From: an uncultured Mycoplasmatota bacterium
Lineage (GTDB): Bacteria; Bacillota_I; Bacilli_A; RF39; UBA660
Assembly: GCA_900551525.1 (NCBI GenBank)
Contig: URWD01000006.1
Coordinates: 1 to 40,397, forward strand
Direction: 5' to 3'
Length of the DNA stretch: 40,397 nucleotides
The position numbers and the translations under genes are program-made. The notes beneath the pieces are model-generated. The model was not told the origin of the DNA. It searched no databases and saw nothing but the letters and a program-made list of their open reading frames with translations. Below, piece after piece: positions 39,511 to 40,397 of this stretch (position 1 is the stretch's first letter; every line of letters starts with the position of its first letter).

Positions 39511-40052
39511 ATTTTATCTCCTAACTTTGATAAGTAATCTAAACCTTTTAAGGTCATATTTACTTCGATAGCATTATTTTTTATATATTCATAGGGAATA
39601 CTTTTTCTTTCATTATTATCAATATAATCAATAAAATCTTTACCCATAAGCATAAAATATTTATTATTCATACTGATGATTAGAAAAACTATACCTCCAT
39701 GTTTATATATGTTTCTTATGTGTTTTATTTGGTGATCATGAACATTGCTTATAGGAAATGATGTTTTATTATTTGTTTCTTTAGCATCGAATTCTATGTA
39801 TCTTCCTTTATAGATGCCATTAAAATCTAGTGTTGATGGCATTTCGTAAAAAGCATCTGTTATTCTTTTGCCTAAACTTGAATAATCAGTTTTAACTACT
39901 CTGATAGGAGTAGGCTTTTTATAAATGTATGCTATATCATTATCTCTATAATAAATATTAGCTTGTTCAATTAAATATTCGAGTTCCATACCACGGTTTT
40001 TATATGAAACTTCTTTTTTGTATGTTTTTTTAGTACCTCCAGGATATAACAT
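39507..40052 (-). CDS. recU: Holliday junction resolvase RecU
   Basis: A 181-aa nuclease that resolves four-way junctions during recombination and chromosome segregation. It has YKNRGMELEYLIEQAN near 22-37, the catalytic core STLDFNGIYKGRYIEFDAKE near 93-112 with the conserved Asp, Glu and Lys, and TSFPISNVHDHQIKHI. It is slightly shorter than the Bacillus protein (about 206 aa). AGGTGAT precedes the ATG and an extended -10 TG-T-TATAAT lies upstream. First gene of the recU-ponA operon. Confidence 0.93.
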   Translation of the reverse strand: MLYPGGTKKTYKKEVSYKNRGMELEYLIEQANIYYRDNDIAYIYKKPTPIRVVKTDYSSLGKRITDAFYEMPSTLDFNGIYKGRYIEFDAKETNNKTSFPISNVHDHQIKHIRNIYKHGGIVFLIISMNNKYFMLMGKDFIDYIDNNERKSIPYEYIKNNAIEVNMTLKGLDYLSKLGDKI

Positions 40053-40069
40053 GCAATCACCTTTAAAGT

Positions 40070-40078
40070 ATTATAACA
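40070..40078 (-). promoter_or_regulatory. Extended -10 promoter of recU-ponA
   Basis: Minus-strand TG-T-TATAAT (TATAAT at 40070-40075), 17 bp before the recU start, with only a weak -35. Confidence 0.55.
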
Positions 40079-40112
40079 TATTTAAGAAAAGATTTGTAGA
40101 GCCTTATGCAAG

Positions 40113-40188
40113 TTTGTCAAAAGTAGACAGTTAAAAGTTTTGACATGTTTTGTCGAAAGTAATGAAAATTATTTAAAGTTGTTATACT
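40113..40188 (+). promoter_or_regulatory. Spo0A-box cluster and -10 of a small gene
   Basis: TGTCGAA at 40151-40157 (an exact 0A box), TTTGTCAAAA at 40113-40122 and inverted ATGTCAAAA at 40138-40146 (near matches). TATACT (40183-40188) is the -10, and no recognisable -35 exists. The exact box centres about 41 bp before the expected start, a position used for Spo0A activation. Confidence 0.5.
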
Positions 40189-40206
40189 ATATTGCTGGTG
40201 ATAAAA

Positions 40207-40317
40207 ATGCGTTTAGAATACTATATAAATGTAATGATGGAAAAAGTAGATTTTGGCTCATTAAATGTGCCATTTTTAGAAGTGGAAGAAATTAGTAGTG
40301 ATGATGATATTGACTAA
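40207..40317 (+). CDS. 36-aa small protein gene behind Spo0A-like boxes
   Basis: A 36-aa frame with a good GGTGAT five bases before its ATG. The N-terminal half is slightly hydrophobic and basic (MRLEYYINVMMEKVDFG), and the end is very acidic (EVEEISSDDDID). No family recognised; no membrane segment. It sits between recU and the probable gpsB gene, in the place of unrelated genes in Bacillus, and behind a Spo0A-box cluster. Its size calls for caution, but ribosome binding site, promoter and isolation support a real gene. Confidence 0.5.
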   Translation: MRLEYYINVMMEKVDFGSLNVPFLEVEEISSDDDID

Positions 40318-40361
40318 AACGAAAAATTAAGTTATAATTTTTTTGTTAGTAGGTGATATTT

Positions 40362-40397
40362 TTGTATAACGATCGATTATATTTAACTCCTCAAGAA
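40362..40397 (+). CDS. gpsB: Start of a probable GpsB/DivIVA-family gene (cut by window end)
   Basis: AGGTGAT (40351-40357) is followed by a TTG start and 12 codons, MYNDRLYLTPQE, to the window edge. This resembles the beginning of GpsB, a cell-division adaptor that controls class A PBPs, and gpsB lies close to recU in Bacillus. Only 12 residues are visible, so the call rests mostly on position. Confidence 0.45.
   Translation, partial: MYNDRLYLTPQE

Noticed and set aside
40113..40120. TTGACA on the minus strand as the recU -35
   Set aside because: No -10 lies 16-18 bp downstream; the recU extended -10 is about 40 bp away.

Overview
The window is about 40 kb of very AT-rich chromosome using the standard bacterial code (TAA, TAG and TGA all end genes). 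Consensus TTGACA/TATAAT promoters, GGAGG or GGTGAT ribosome binding sites, CCA-encoding tRNAs and many short U-tailed hairpins point to a low-GC Firmicute. A DAP-type MurE, a class A PBP, and recognisable Cse60, SpoVIF, GerM, GerE and SpoIIIAH indicate a walled, spore-forming member of the class Bacilli. It is probably an uncultured gut lineage near Erysipelotrichales/RF39; that placement is inference. The backbone is housekeeping: murE, trpS, leuS, trmB, cca, dnaD, nth, ponA, recU, tag and two tRNA genes.

Layout. 1-3.9 kb: a broken membrane-protein gene, tRNA-Gly, and a leftward murE / deoxynucleotidase / CYTH operon. 3.9-10.5 kb: trpS and a GH31 glycosidase, then a Leu T-box leader driving a small membrane protein and leuS. 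10.5-12.1 kb: a triple 21-bp repeat, cse60, a coat-like protein, trmB and a leftward structured small RNA with tandem Spo0A boxes upstream. 12.1-18.6 kb: a four-gene envelope operon, a two-component system with 11-bp-spaced direct repeats before it and after it, and a rhodanese / thioredoxin-like pair. 18.6-24 kb: a phosphodiester glycosidase, a serine hydrolase and membrane-anchored proteins of one extracellular family. One of these (21906-23159) has a GC-rich C-terminal block with the codon pattern of a diversity-generating retroelement (DGR) variable region. 24-28.7 kb: spoVIF, then a TetR-regulated ABC exporter operon ending in tag. 28.7-32.5 kb: a thioredoxin-like protein, tRNA-Arg, gerM, gerE, spoIIIAH and an XRE regulator. 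32.5-40.4 kb: another surface-family paralog, cca, dnaD-nth, an orphan HicB, ponA-recU, a 36-aa gene behind Spo0A-like boxes, and the start of a probable gpsB.

How it fits together. Sporulation genes are scattered among housekeeping genes, and several have upstream motifs like those of mother-cell sigma factors: sigma-E-like before spoIIIAH, and CATANNNTA elements before gerE, spoVIF and the coat-like gene. Two sites carry Spo0A-box-like sequences. dnaD-nth with ponA-recU matches the arrangement known in Bacillus, with a HicB-type gene in between. The most notable signals are the DGR-like variable region with no reverse transcriptase in the window, the Spo0A-linked small RNA, the small transcript behind the two-component system, and the 36-aa gene. 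All motif calls were made by eye.
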